From: Thermothielavioides terrestris NRRL 8126
Lineage: Eukaryota > Ascomycota > Sordariomycetes > Sordariales > Chaetomiaceae
Reading direction: 5' to 3'
NCBI RefSeq assembly: GCF_000226115.1
Contig: NC_016457.1
Location: 6,572,001 to 6,636,000, forward strand
DNA: 64,000 nucleotides
Positions 21,313 to 35,038 of this stretch are shown one piece after another. The first letter of the stretch is position 1. Each line of letters starts with the position of its first letter. A program made the position numbers and the translations under genes. The notes beneath the pieces were generated by a model, which was not told the origin of the DNA, made no database searches, and saw only the letters and a program-made list of their open reading frames with translations.

Positions 21313-24300
21313 CTAATCCTCCTTGCGCAACAGCAGCTTCTGCCCAATCTGCAGGCCGCGGCCCCCATCAGCCTGGCGCAAAAACTCCCCCACCAGCGGA
21401 TTCATGCCGCTCCGCACGGCCCGGTCGACCCACTCCCCCATGGGCAGCGACTGCAAGCCGACGCCGCCGCCGCCCTCGCCGCCGTTCAGCAGGTCCCGGA
21501 TCCGCTGCACGGGGATGACCTGGTCGCCGGCGTGGTGGAGGTACTCTACCCTGGCATCATCATCGCCGGCGGCGTCATCCGCGTCGACGCTGCTGCTGGT
21601 GGTGGTGCTGCGCAGGACGGACCGCACGATGCCGGCCGCGGCGTGCTCGAGCGACACGAGGTCGACGAAGCCGGTCCAGCGGCTCGCGTCCGGCAGCGCC
21701 TGCAGGATTGACCCGTACTCGAGCAGGCTCGACAGCACGTCGTCGCCGGCCTCCGCGCCCATGATCGCCGACGGCCGGTGGATGAACACCCGCAGCCCGC
21801 CGCGCAGCTGCTGGGCCGCCCGCTCCAGGAACACCTCGCTCGCCCACTTGGACGCCGCGTAGCCGTTGGCGATCCCGGCACCGCCGCCTTGTTGTTGGTG
21901 TTGTTGTTGTTGGAGGTCGGGCGGGAAGGCCGCGACCGACGCCGGCGCCAGCGTGTCCGACCCGCTGAACTTGCCGACCGTGGCCGTCGAGACAAAGTGC
22001 AGCGGGATGCGGCGGCGGCAGCGGCGGCGCGACGCGAAGAGCCGCACGAGCTCCTTGGTTGAGAGCAGGTTGGCGGCGCGGAGGGAGGCATACGTCTTGA
22101 GGAAGGACACGTCGGCGCCGTTGTGGATGACCGCGTCCGCGGCGCCCGCAAGCGCCGCCGCCTCCGCCTCCGACAGCCCGCACCGCGCCTGCGTCAGGTC
22201 GCCCTTGTGCAGCACCACCTTGGGCGACGAAGAGCGCGCGAGCTCCGCCAGCTTGCTGGTGTCGCGCACGGCGATGCAGTGGATTGTGCCGACCTCGGCG
22301 GACTCGGCCAGGAGCCGGACCAGGGCGCTGCCCAGCAGGCCGGTCGCGCCGGTGATCACCACCGTCTTGGGAGATTTGTGGTCTCGCGGCGGTCTCTGCT
22401 CCTCCTCCGGTTCTGTGCGCACCCCGGGAAGAAGGTCTTCCGGGACCGCCGTCTCGGCGTCCCAGTCGATCGCTGCGTCGGCGTCCGACGACGACGAGAT
22501 ATCCTGGATCGCGGCCGCCATGGCCGCCAGCGTGCTGTTCTCAAACAGCTTGATGAGGGGCACGCTGGTCTGGAATCTCTCGTTGACGAGCTGCCGCAGC
22601 TCGATCAGCAGCATCGAGTTGCCGCCGACATGGAAGAAGTCGGACGCGGCGTCAATGCGGTGCACCTCCTGCATCTGCTGCGGCAGCGTGTCTCGCCAGG
22701 CCCGGGCCAGCTCGGCCTCCATCTCGGTCAGCTCTCGCGTCGGTTCGGGTCCTCCCCGCGATACGCTTGGAAGGGCGAGTTGCTGGAGGGCTCTCCTGTC
22801 GACTTTGCCGGATGCAGTCAGCGGCATTGAGGGAATTGGGATGATGGCCGCCGGGCGCATGTACTGCGGCAGGGGCAGCGAGGCGGCGAGCTGGCGGAGG
22901 AAGCCGTCGGTCTCGTTCTCGTTCTCGGCCGCGGCGTCGGGCGACAGCACCGCATGCGCCACGAGAATGGGCGGGTCGCCGCGAGGTGTGACTACCGCCG
23001 TCTTGATCCGTCCCTTGGCCGTGTCCAGGATGGACTGCTCGACATCTTGCAGCTCGATGCGCAGGCCTCGGAGCTTGATCTGCGTGTCCCCCTCGATGCG
23101 GCCGAGGATCTCCAAGGTGCCGTCGGGCCGGAGGACGCCTTTATCTCCAGTTCGGTACATCCTGGTCCACCCGTTCTGAACGGCCACCGACGACGGCAGA
23201 GGGTCTTCCAGGAATTTCTTTCGCGACTCGTCGGCATTGTTGATGTAGTCTATGGCGACACCAGCGCCGGCGATGCAGACTTCCCCAGACCACCCGACAG
23301 GCAGGACGTTTAGGTTCTGGTCCATGATGTAAACACTGTAGTTCGGAAGGGTCCTACCGGCTGGTATCTGCGCGCCTTCGTGGTCATGTGTTCGGCTGAG
23401 ATCCAGTTCGCTCGCAGACATGGAGCATTCGGTCGGGCCGTAGGCATTGAAAAAGCGGAACTTGCGCCCGACGAAGCGGTCGCGAATCTGGCGGAAGCCT
23501 TGCAGCAGCGCGGGCGAGAATCTCTCACCGCCGGCCGTGGCATATGTCCAGTGCGTGCTCTGGAAGAGGCTAGCCGCGCCGTGCCGGAGCCAGGCGAGAT
23601 ACTCGGACGGGGTTGCGCTGGTGTATGTGATGTTCTCTTCCCGCACAATCCTGGCCACCGCAACAGGGTCTTTGCGGAGGGCCTCGGGAACGATGACCAG
23701 CGTGCCCCCATTGGCGAGGGCCATGAAGATCTGGTTCAAGGACATGTCAAAGCCCACCGAGCTCTGCTGCAAGACGGTCTCGCGTCCGAACCCGTGCGTG
23801 TGCACCAAGGCCTCGACGTGGTTCCGTAGGCTGCCGTGGGACAAGAGCACGCCCTTCGGGACGCCCGTGGTGCCGCTGGTGAAGAGGATCGCCGCTGGGT
23901 CGCCAGCTCGGGCGGCGGCGGTAGCGGGACGTCGAACTGGTGTTTCGTCGTCCGGGAGCTGGAGAACGTCCAAAACGGTGACAGTCGGTGAGAGACCCAG
24001 GTCTCCGGTCAGGGCAGCCGTCGTGGTGTTGACGAGCAGTGCAGAGCATTTCGACTCCTGGATCATAATGCGGAGCCTCGCTGGTGGAATGTTGCAGTCC
24101 AGGGGCACGGCGACGGCGCCGACTCGCAGGATGGCAAGCAGAGAAAAGACAAAGTGCGGAGACGCCTCCTGATGGACGCCCACGACCGACCCAGGTTTCG
24201 TATTTGCCATGAGCAGGGCCGACGAGATCCTTTCAACCTGTGAATCGAGCTGCTGGTATGTCCACGATTTGCCGTTGCAGTCTTTGATTGATGTCTCGCC

Positions 24301-27300
24301 CGGGTACTTGGCAATTATGTCGTCGACGCGATGCGCTAGAGTTTCGGGCCACTTTGAAGGCATTACGGGACCTGTAACGTCTGTGAGCAAAAGGTATTCC
24401 ATTCTTTTGGCCGAGGTTACGGATGTAAATAGATAGGAGACGCCTTGGGGAGAATAGGGGGGCTTTACCTCTTCCAAATTGGATTGCATCGCTGACATCC
24501 TGCTTTGAGAATAACGACACCTGCTGGAGCTCCTGCTGGCAAGACCGAGATAAGTCGCTCAGGAGGGCGAAGTACATGTCCAGCAACCGAGCTGCATCGC
24601 TCTCAGAGTACAGACTCTCCTGCACCATAAACGTGACGCGAGTTTCGCCTCCCGGGTTCTCGATGATGTCGAGGGAGATATCATAGGCGGATCGTGGAAG
24701 CTCCATCGCCTTGATTTCGACCTGGGCACTGTCGAACCGTCTCTTCTCACTGACGCCTTGGCGGTAGTTGATGAATGCCTGGAACAGGGGACTGAAGGCG
24801 GTGGACCTCTCGCAGCTCACGCAGTCGAGCAGGATGTCGAACGGCAGCTTCGAGTTGGCCATGGCGAGATAGGCCTTCTTGCGCGTGTCCCTGAGCACCT
24901 CCTCGAACGACTGCCGGCTGTCCAGCCGGAACCGGAGCGGCAGGAGGTTCAGATACATGCCGATGCTCTTGGCGACCCGGTCGTCCCGGCGGTTGGCGTC
25001 GGCCATGCCGATGCAGACGTCGCCGTCGCCGAAGGTCTTGAACAGGAGCACCTGGAGCACGCCGAGGTGGAAGTGGAACGCGTTCGCCCGCAGCTTGTGG
25101 CAGGCGTCCTGGATCTGCGCCCCGAGCTGGGAGCCGATGGCGCGGCTCGCCGACTTGTGCCCGTACGCTGTGAGAGGCGTGCGGCTCGTGGCCGCCGAGA
25201 AGGGGAGCAGGGGCAGGGGCGAGGGCGGTTCTGCGAATTCCGCCCGCCAATACTCCATCTCCCCCCGCAGGGCGCCCGACGCCAAGTCCTCGCCCAGCTT
25301 CTCGGAGTAGGTCGAGTACTGGTAGACCGGCTCGGCGACGATGTCTCTGCCGTTGTAGGCTTTCTGCAGGTCATCTAAGAGGACCTCCAGCCCGATGCCA
25401 TCGATGATGATGTGATGGGCTCCGATGAGAAGGTAGCTCTTGGTGGGAGTCAGACCTAGGTGGATGATGCGCATGCACTCGCCGTGTTCGATGTCGTAGA
25501 CGTGGTTCTTGAGCCTTTCGAATTCGTTTTGGACGCGTGATTCGTCGGCGAGCAGCATCGTTTCGAGGCGCAGATTCGACGTCGGCGAGATGGCCTGCAC
25601 GGGCTTCTGGGTCTCGTCGACGAAGAAGGAGGTCCGGAGCGACTCGTGACGCGCCGCAGCCTGTCGGACTGCGCTCTCAAGGCTGCCGAGCCGGATGACG
25701 CCGCTGATCTCGACGCAAATGGTGCTGTTTGCGGTTGTCTGGTCCTCCATGAGGTGCTTCTGGAACCAGAAGCGGGACTGGCCAGGGGATATCGGCAGGA
25801 TTTTGTCAAAGCGCGGTTTGGGCACTTCGCTGGAGTCTTCTTCGACAGAGGTGGAGGTGGCGGACGATGTTTCCTGCTTGTCTTGCTCGTCGTCCGAGTG
25901 GCTTGAGCTGGACGAGTCCGTGCTGACGGTCTGCGGAGTTCCCGTCGAAGCAGCGGCATCTGGTGTCGCTGTCGCCGGCAGAGCTGAATCCGGACCCGCT
26001 GCTGCTGCTTTGGCACTCGGCTCCCCGGGCTGCGCCTTGCCGGCAGGCATGTTCGCCACGGCGTGCTCGAGCAGCTCTCGGACCAGGCCGCCGGACAGGA
26101 TCTTGAACACGGGGACTTCGGCGTCGAGCTCCTTGAGGAACCAGGAGCGGATCTCGACGGCGACCAGGGAGTCGACGCCGAGGTCGTCGATGGCCGAGGC
26201 CAGGATCTGGGAGGCTTCCTTGTCGACTGGAATCTGGAGAATGGCGCGGAGCTTGCGGATGAAACCGTCTGAAGAAGGTCAGTTCTAATCTGCAAGTGCC
26301 CACTAGGAAGGACAAAAAGAATCTCACCTTGCACAATGTCGTTAACCTCTTCCTCCGTGGTGGCCTCGGCCAGCCGCGTCTTGACAGACACGTCGGCCGC
26401 CCTCTTGGTCGCCTTCCTGCCGGCAGAGCCATCATCAGCCTGCAGGCAGGTCTGGAAGCGGGGGAACTTGGGCCAGCGGGTCTTGACGCCGGCCAGGCCC
26501 GAGGTCCGCAGGGCCGTCATGAGCTCGGGGTTCCGGCCGGAGCGCGGGTGCGAGGCCAGGACGGCCTCGCCGAAGCAGAGGTGGAACTCGCGCTCGGAGA
26601 GCAGCTGGAAGCCGACCCGGGCGGTCTCGTGCAGGGCGGCCATCCAGTTGCGGTTGACGTAGCCGACGCCCATGACGGCGCCGATGTGGAGGATGGACGC
26701 GGCGAGGCCGCGCCGGCGCCGCTGGTGGGCCAGCGCCGTCATGAACGAGTTGGCCGCGCTGTAGGCCGACTGCCCGCGGTTGCCGGCGATGGTGACGGCC
26801 GAGGAGAAGAAGACGAAGAAGTCGAGCCCGGTGTCGGGGCCGAAGAGGGCGTCCAGGTGGATGGCGCCGAGGACCTTGGGCCGCAGAACCTTGGTCATCT
26901 TCTCGAGCGGCATCACGGAGAACACGGTGTCGTCGAGGACCATGGCGCCGTGTGCGATACCGGCGATGGGGGGGAAGGTCTGGCGGATGTGGGCCACGAG
27001 CGAGGAGAGGGCGGCCTCGTCGGTGATGTCGCTTTTTATCCATGGTGTGTCAGTTCTCTGTGGACTGATGCTCTTCTTCATTTTTTTTTCTTCTGAGCCG
27101 GGAAGCAACTTACTTTGCAAACACCTCCAGCCTCACGCCAGCGTCTCTCATGACCTTCAGCCACCTCTCATCCACCTTCGGGTTGCGGCTTGTGAGCACG
27201 ATGTTTCGGGCGCCGAGCGACGCCATCCAGCTGCAGATCGACTGCGCCAGGTCGCTCGTCAGACCAAACATGACATAAGTCTTGTCGCTCCGGAAGCGGA

Positions 27301-30300
27301 CGAGGCTTTCGACGGTGGGAACCTGCACGGGAACTTTGGCCGGGGAGGAGGAGCCGCTGCCCCAGTCCAAGACGGCGGGTTCGCCCGCGTCGACTTCGGG
27401 TTGTTCGCCGGCGAGCAACTGATTCAGCGTGATGGTCGGCAAGGTTAAGCCCGAGCCATCGGATAGGGCTGAGTTCTTTAGTGCCGAGTGCACCGCGCTG
27501 TTGAGTCTCGAGCGCAGATCGGCGGCCGTGAAGTCTCGGGCGTGCTGAAGCTCGTGGATCCCCGCGAGGGTCGTCCGGAGGCACGGGTCGGGCAGGGAGG
27601 AGGATATCACTGCGCCCAGTCGCTTGGCGGGGGCGTCCTTGGAGTTGGAGCCGTCGATGAACACGGTGACGTCGGGGGGCAGCAGGGACTGGATCTCTCG
27701 CCTCTGAGCGTACGAGTCGATGGCGATCCACGGGCCGTTGTCTGTGGCTGGCGCAGACGAGGTAGTGAAGAAGACGGTCACGTTCCGAGAGGCCGCAGCC
27801 GCGACGATGCTGAATGCCATCTCCTGGGGAGGTTGGTGGATGAGGAGGGTAGAGTCTCTCCGACAGATGGACAGCAGGTTCTCGACACGCAGAAGATGGG
27901 CTAGCTGGGATAGGAACTGGGACTCGTTGCCTGGGGCCACGTCGACCTCGACAGCGCTCTCTTGAGGGACCAAAGCGTACGAGCCGTGGTTGGGCGCGAT
28001 GGATACAATGGTCTTGGCCGGCGCCGTGCTGGCAGTAGTACCCAAGAGGAGGTAGGCCGGCTGGAGAGGAGGCGCGAGCACGGGCGTCAAGAGAGAGTGG
28101 CTGACCTTGATCAGGACATGCGACTCGTCAGCCGCAGCTTGCGGATTGGACATTCGGTCTCGGAGCGAGGGTTCATGAACGAGATGCGGTTTGGAGGACC
28201 CGATCGAGAGACTGAGGGGGGTTGTCTGCGGGTCCACGTCCTCGTATATGGTTCGCTTGAACGCATTGTAGCGGTCGTTGGGAGCGTTGTCGTGATAGAC
28301 ACGAGAGACCAGGAGCTCGTCGCCATCGAGGGCAAGCTCGTGCTCCTGTGTCCACAACATCTTGTCCATGATTCCATCCTTCTCCCACGTGGTGGCATAG
28401 CGCAGTCGGAGGAGCGACTCCAGAAGGCGTCGCGCATCGGGCTTGGCGCCGCTGTCCAGGTCGAGGACCTGCACCGTCAGGTCGGGGTTTTCGAGCAGCA
28501 CGACCCGGATGAGGCCGACCGACATGTTCATGTACGGCTCGTCGGCTCTGGAGCCCTGCGTGACCCACAGGATGGTTCCCTGCGTCTCGAACAGGCGCTG
28601 CATCCCCTGCAGCGTCGGTTCCGAGATATCGCGGAAGACGGGGTCGTCCAGCTCCGCCAGACACAGGATGGCGCTGTTGGGCGACGTCTTGGCGGCAGCC
28701 ATGTCTCCGAGGGTGCCGAAGACGGTATGTTTCACCCCAAACGGCTGCACTAGCCGGACGATCTGGTCGATGAGCCGGCTCGTGCCCAGCTTCTGGCCGC
28801 CGATGAGCACCAGGTCCCATTCCACGGCAGCGGCGGCGGCGGCGGCCTGGGCGCCCAAGGACGAGAGCGGTTCGCGGAGCAGCGACACGCGGTCATCGAC
28901 GGCCATGGTGACCATGTCGGTCAGCGAGAAGGGGTAGATGTCGATCTCGGACGTGGATGTGTCGACGCCCGAGAAGCCGCACTCGAGGAACAGCTGGTGC
29001 CACTCGAGCGTCGACACGCACGGCGACAGGCGGCGGCCGTCGTCCTGGCCGAGCCACCAGCCGGGCGTGGCCGACATCATGAAGCCGACCCGGGTCACGT
29101 CGTTGTTGGTGATCTCCTGCATGATCAGATAGCCGCCGGGCTTCAGGAGGCGGCGCACGTTGCGCAGGGTACGGCGGAGGTCGGCGGTCGCGTGGAGGAC
29201 CAGCGAGGCGATCACCAGGTCGTACGAGTGCTCCTCGAACCCCTGAGCCGCAACGTCCTTCTCGCAGTCGAGCGGCTTGAAGATCATCTTGTCGCCGAGG
29301 GCGTAGAAGACCTCCTGGGCGACCTCGAAGAAGCTGGTCGAGATGTCGGTGAAGGTGTAGGAGCCGAAGGCGCGGCCGATCTCGCTCATGATGACCTTGG
29401 TGGCGCCGCCCGTGCCGGCGCCGATCTCGAGCATCTTCATGCGCGGGTGCCGGTGCACCATCTGCTTGACGGTGCGGCCGAGGAAGAGGGTGAACTCCCG
29501 GAGGCCCATGCCGGCCTCGTAGAAGCGGTCCAGCAGCCTGTCCTTGGTCATGTGCTCGAGGATCGTCGTCTCGCCGCGGAGGACGGCGGGGAGGTTGTCG
29601 CCCACGGCGCAGGCGAGTTGGAGTTCGACTCGGTGGGACCATCTGTGCGAAGAGTTTGGTCGGTCAGCAGTTGACATCATGTCATATCGGTGTTGACAGA
29701 GAAAAAAGGGAGAGACGAAGAGATAGAGAGACGGAGAGAGAGAGAAGAGAGAGAGATGAGAGAACTTACTTGGCTTTCAAGGCGGCGATCTCCTCCGGGG
29801 TGTCATCCAGCCACTCCCTCTTTGAGAACCGTCTCGTCCCGGCGGTGGCGATGGCGTGGTGGTAGAACTCAAACAGACACCGGAAATGCCACTCGAGGTT
29901 CATGGTCTCGCGGACGCTCTCGGGGAACATGGCGAGGATGCGCTGCATGTAGTGGAGGCAGACGCGCTCCATGACCTCGGCGAACTCGCGGTCCTCGTCG
30001 GTGGCCCGGTGGCCGCGCATGGCGAGGTCCAAGTTCGGGTTCAGGACGCCCCAGCGGTGCTCGGTGAACATCTTCTTGTCGGCCTCGGCCGTGGGCTCGG
30101 CGAGCGCGACGACCTCGATGCCCTCCATCTGCACGAGGCCGGCACCATCGGGAGCGGTGTAGATGTCGACGTCGCCGCGGAGCCGGCGAGAGCGCAGCGG
30201 GTTCTCGGTCAGGTGCGCGCACGTCGTCACGCTGCTGCTCGCGAGAAGCGTCTGCTCGCAGAGCCCGACGTTGACGCAGACGTTCCGGATGCCCGTCGGC

Positions 30301-33300
30301 ACGTGCAGCTGCTCGAAGCTGCCGTCGCCGGGGAAGCAGTAGGCCAGGAAGATCCCCTGCAGCGCCGTGTCGAGCAGGGCCGGGTGGAGCAGCATCCTGG
30401 CCGGCTCGGAGGCAGGGTCCTGGGGAGGCACCGGGATGGTGGCGGACGAGTAGTCGAGCTTGCGCTCGATCGAGGACAGCGTCCGGAAGTCGCCGCTGTA
30501 ACTGTAGCCGAGCGGCTCCAGGGAGGAGTAGAACTGGTCCTGCGTGACGCGGGAGAGGTTGGGGGGGTCGCCCTTGCGGGACGGCAGCCGGCGCGCGTCC
30601 GTCTCGCCCAGCGTGATGCGGACGCGGCCAGTCGCGTGGGTTGACAGGTTGTCCACCTCGGCGTTGGTGGAGGCGTGGTACGAGAAGGAGGCGGCGACGT
30701 GGCTGTTGTCGCCCTCCCGGGCCACGTCGTGCAGCACGAAGAGGGTCTCGATGCCCCGGTCGTCGTCGCCGAAGACGAGCGGCTTCCCGAGGCTGAAGTC
30801 CTGGACCTCGATCAGGGCGATGTTCTGGCCGGCGGGTGCCAGGCACCGGGCGGCCTCGACGGCTGTTGCTAGATAGGCTGTCGCCGGGTAGACGACCTGG
30901 CCCTGGAGCTGGTGGCCGCGGACCCAGGGCATCTCGCTCAGCTTGAGCAGATTCCTCCATCGCAGTTCGCGCTCGGTGGCCTCGGTCGTTCTGGTACCGA
31001 GCAGAGGGTGTGGGGGGTTCCTGGAGTTGGTCAGGGCTCGGGTCGTGCGGGACTCGTGCCAGTAGAGCCGGTCGTGGTCCCAGTGGTATGTGGGGAGGTC
31101 CTTTAGGAGGTTCCGGCCGTGTTCGTCGCCAGATGCTGTCGAGTCGACCGTGCCGAAGTCAACGGGCGAGGGCGAGAAGCGGGTCCAGAGGGTGCCGAGA
31201 GCCTCGCAGAAGGCATCGACGTCGTCCTTCCCACGGTGCAGCAGGCCCACGTACGGCACCGCCTCCCCGTCTCCGTTGGTGATCTCCCGAAGCGTCTCCA
31301 GGACAGGTCCCTTCAGTGCTGCATGGGGACCGACCTCCATGGCGAAGTCGAATGGTCCCTGTGCAGAAGCAGCCGCAGCCTGGACGGCCTGGGTGAAACG
31401 CACGGGTCGGAGCAGGTTGTTCACCCAGTACGGCCCGGCAAGATCTCGGTCGCCGTCCATGTCGCCGCGCATCTCGGTGTCCTCGTAGGTGCTGGAGAGC
31501 CACGCAGCCGCATCGTCGCCCGTCGTCTCGCGTTGTCGGGGGCGAATCCCGCAGCGCCGGAGCGCGTCGAGGAAGCCGGGGGCCACCTTCTGCATGTGCG
31601 GCGAGTGGTAGGCCTTGTCGACCTTGAGGACGCGCGCAAACTTCTTCTCGTCCTCGAGGATCTCCCTCGCTTGCTCGACGGCGTCGCGGTCGCCCGAGAG
31701 GGTGACGCTCATGGGGGCGTTGTACGCGGCGACGCACAGCCGGCCTTGGAACATGGGCAAAGCGCAGAGCTCCTCGGCATCTTCTGCCGTTGTGCCGGCT
31801 GCCATCATGGCTCCGGGTGTCTCGGACGGGCAAACGGTTGCGTAGTAGCCCCGGTAATAGGCGATCTTGATGGCCTCGGCCCGGGTGATGAACCCCTGGG
31901 CGTAGGCCGCGGCGATCTCCCCGGACGAGTGGCCGACGACGGCCTGGAAGCGGATGCCCGCCCTGCGCAGGAGGTCGTACAGGACGATCTCGACGGCCGT
32001 CGTGAGCGGCTGGGCGTAGGCGGCCTCGCCGACGCGGGACGATGAGGCGTCGCATGTGAGCTGGTCCAGGAGGGTCCAATGGGGTCTCTCGGGCTCCGGG
32101 AGACGCTGGAGCTCCCGGTCGAGGTCCTCGACGATCTCGCGGACATAAGGCGAACTCCGAACCAGTTCGCGGCCCATGGTGGGCCACTGCGCGCCCTGGC
32201 CGGTGAAGACGCCCAAGATGCGGATGGGCCGCGAAAGAGTCTTTGCGCGGGTTCCGAGACCAGAAGAGCCACCGCTTGCATCGGAAGGGACGTGAAGGAG
32301 CTCGTCGATCTTGCTCAGGAGCTCTGATGCCGACTTGGCCGGGATGCTGGCTCGGAGGGCGTGGTGGGTTCGCCGGGCATACAGCGTGTAGGCGAGATCG
32401 CGGAGATTAACATCGGGGTGGGATCGGAGGTATTCTGAGTAGTCGGAAAGGACCCCTCTCAGGGCACCTGCCGAAGCAGCGGAGAAGTTGAAGGGCGTGA
32501 ACGGCCGGGAAGACAGGAGAGGCTTGGTGCCCTGCAAGGGAGGAGTGGGAGGCACAAAGTTCTCGACGATGACATGCGAGTTGGTGCCTCCGAAGCCGAA
32601 ACTGTTGACGCTTGCTCGGCGTGGCACGCCGTCCGCCAGTTTTGGCCATGGTTTTGGGGCCGTTGCGATCTCGAGGTTCGTGTAGAATGGCTCGATATCG
32701 GGGTGGAGCTTGTTGAAGAGCATGTTGGGCGGTACTACGCCATACTGAACCGCGAGAGAGGCTTTGAGAAGACCAGCGAGTCCTGCTGTGCCTTCGGTGT
32801 GGCCGATCACGGTTTTGATGGAGCCAACATAGAGGGGGTCGTCGGCGTCGGATATCCTCTCGCCGGGGTAGAAGAAAGCTTTGCTGATGGCTTCGGCTTC
32901 CTAGATGACCGATACGTAGTTAGTGGCGGCAACTATAAAGGGGAGGCTGACGGTTTGCCGCCATGAAGGGAAAGTAAGTGAGGCTTGCTTACCTTGGGAT
33001 CACCCGCCGCAGTCCCGGTCCCGTGTGCTTCGAAGTACTGGCAGCGCTGGCTGGGGTCTCTTGGATCCACTGCAACACACACTATGGTGAGTAACTGGTC
33101 CTGAGAAGGGGACAAGAAGACTCGAGAGGTTTGCTTACGTCCAGCTTTTGCGTAGGTCTGCTCGATAAGATCAATTTGTGCAGCAGCATTCGGCATAGTG
33201 ATACCCTTGGACCGGCCATCCTGGTTGACGCCAGTTTCTCGTATGATACACTCGATCCTGTCCCCGTCAGCAAGCGCAGTACTAAGGCGCTTCATGATGA

Positions 33301-34075
33301 CAGCAGCCACCCCCTCGCCGCGCGCATATCCGGACGCGTCGGCATCCCACATGCGGGACCGGCTGTCGGCCGACAACATGTGCAGCGTGCTCTCGGCAAT
33401 ATACTGCCCCGGAGACAGGATCATGTTGGATCCGGCCGCAACGGCCACGTCCGAGTCGCCGCTCCGAAGCAGCTGCACGGCCTGGTGGACTGCCACCAGA
33501 CTGGAGGAGCAAGCTGTGTCGATGGTCATGGAGGGCCCATGCCAGTCAAAGAAGTACGAAATGCGGTTCGACATGATGCTCCGCGCCGTACCCGTGGGGG
33601 CATACGTCGGCAGTGTGTCGACGTCCTTGTACAGGTGGTCGACGTAGTCGGTGCACATGAGGCCGACGTACACGCCCGTACGGGAGCCTGCCAAGGACTC
33701 GAGCGGGATACCGGCCGCCTCGAGCGCCTCGTACACCACCTCCATCAGCAGGCGCTGCTGCGGGTCGATGGCGGCCACCTCGACCGGCTTGATGTTGAAG
33801 AAGCCCGCGTCGAAGTGGCGGTGGTCCTGGTCGAGGAAGTACGATTCGCGGACGTCCGTGGTCGCGTGGTGGGTCGGGTCCGGGTGGTAGAAGTTGTCGA
33901 CGTTGAACCGGCTCTCGGGGATCCGCTGGAGCAGGTCGCGCGGCTTAATCAGGAGATCCCAGAGCTTCGAGGGGCTGTTCGCGGAGCCTGGGAAGCGCAT
34001 CCCGCTGCCGACGACGGCGATGGGCTCTCCTCTTCCTCCATTGCTACCTGGAGTGGTGGTGGTGTGGGCGGTCAT
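21313..34075 (-). CDS. Hybrid highly reducing PKS-NRPS with reductive release domain
   Basis: Exons 33139-34075, 32993-33069, 29770-32900, 27114-29642, 26332-27031, 24469-26278 and 21313-24371 join to exactly 4081 codons (4080 aa). Domains, with rough residues: KS 10-440 (Cys in DTACSSSL near 189; EAHGTGT across intron 1); AT 570-880 (GQGAQW, GHSSGE); DH 970-1270 ([23 protein letters not shown]); C-methyltransferase 1400-1600 (EIGAGTGG); KR 2150-2400 ([10 protein letters not shown]); ACP near 2490 (GVDSL); C 2600-3050 (HHIIIDG); A 3070-3580 ([24 protein letters not shown]); T near 3635 (GGNSM); R 3740-4070 ([14 protein letters not shown] with Tyr and Lys kept). There is no working cis-ER, so the trans-ER at 44661 is needed. 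The intact R domain predicts release as an aldehyde, not Dieckmann cyclisation. The last intron could use an acceptor 9 bases upstream (24381). Start 34075 is chosen; 34090 is in frame. Confidence 0.93.
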
Positions 34076-35038
34076 TATGGCGAAGGGCAATTTGTGGTGT
34101 TGAAACTCGATTGTCAGCCTGTTTTGGCCACGGGAAACTGGGAAGACGCGACTGTGCAGATGGACAAAGGCAAGGAAGTGATATCAACAATTAAGTACTT
34201 TCCATAACGAACCATGGTGGGTGACGCTTTGAACAATATGGCCCCTTTGCCTATCAACAGGTACCTAACATCCTTTCAGCTCTTCATCATCCAGCTAACC
34301 GGTTGTAAGGCTCACCCTGACTCACCTACCCCAGTCGCCCAGATTTCAGCCTCCAGCGCCGGGCGTACAAGACGATTCGGAGTCAGCATCCGCCTTGTCA
34401 ACTTCTCTTTACAACCTGGACTCGGATGGAGAACACCTAGGTAGCTGAATTCAAGGCTCTGAAAGGTCACTCGAGTTGGGAGTCCGAGACTCAGAGCCGA
34501 GCAGGAGAAGATCGGGCAACGGCCAACGCCAAGTGAACTCGGGACTTTTCTTATCGGTCTCGGTAGCAGAATTCCCGAAGAGGCTGCTTTGGAGAACCCC
34601 GGCTTCGGCGTTGCTAACAGTGGCCACAGCTCGTCAGCTGTAGGGCGAGGTGGAAAGACCCGAAAATTATAACCACAAATAAGAAATAGGTAATCCGGGT
34701 GGACTGACCGGCCGTCTTCGCGCCGAGGCAGTCGCTGAAAGCTCATCAAAAGATTCATCTCCCTCCTTGGCTGTAGTCCCCACAGCCGCCTATTTTAACA
34801 TCATTTTCTTGGACAAAGTCAGTCGTCATTCTCTGCTAGTCCACAGCCCGAGATAAGACTTTCAAGAGTACCCTTACCGGCTTGCCCTGATCAACCGCGA
34901 GGTGAGCTCCCCTAGGCGCGATTTACACCCACCGGCTTCTGGTCCGAGAGAGTATCTCTAATCGTGCCTCACTTAAGATTCTCCTCTCCATTTCACATTA
35001 TATATCTTTAAAACAAAGAAAAAAAGAAAGAAAGTAAA
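34076..35038. promoter_or_regulatory. Bidirectional promoter of PKS-NRPS and small membrane protein
   Basis: 963 bp between divergent starts at 34075 (minus) and 35039 (plus). It contains one copy of the shared cluster motif at 34539-34547. No gene is supported within; the open frame 34312-34758 is featureless. Confidence 0.65.
34539..34547 (-). promoter_or_regulatory. Cluster motif AAGTCCCGA, copy 1
   Basis: Reverse-strand AAGTCCCGA inside AAAAGTCCCGAGTT, about 465 bp upstream of the PKS-NRPS start. It is identical to six other copies in cluster promoters. Confidence 0.6.

Noticed and set aside
21313..34075. Dieckmann-cyclase release domain (tetramic acid type)
   Set aside because: The terminal domain keeps the Tyr and Lys of the reductase site (GYAASK) and a good nucleotide-binding motif (GATGLLGS), so reductive release is the better reading.
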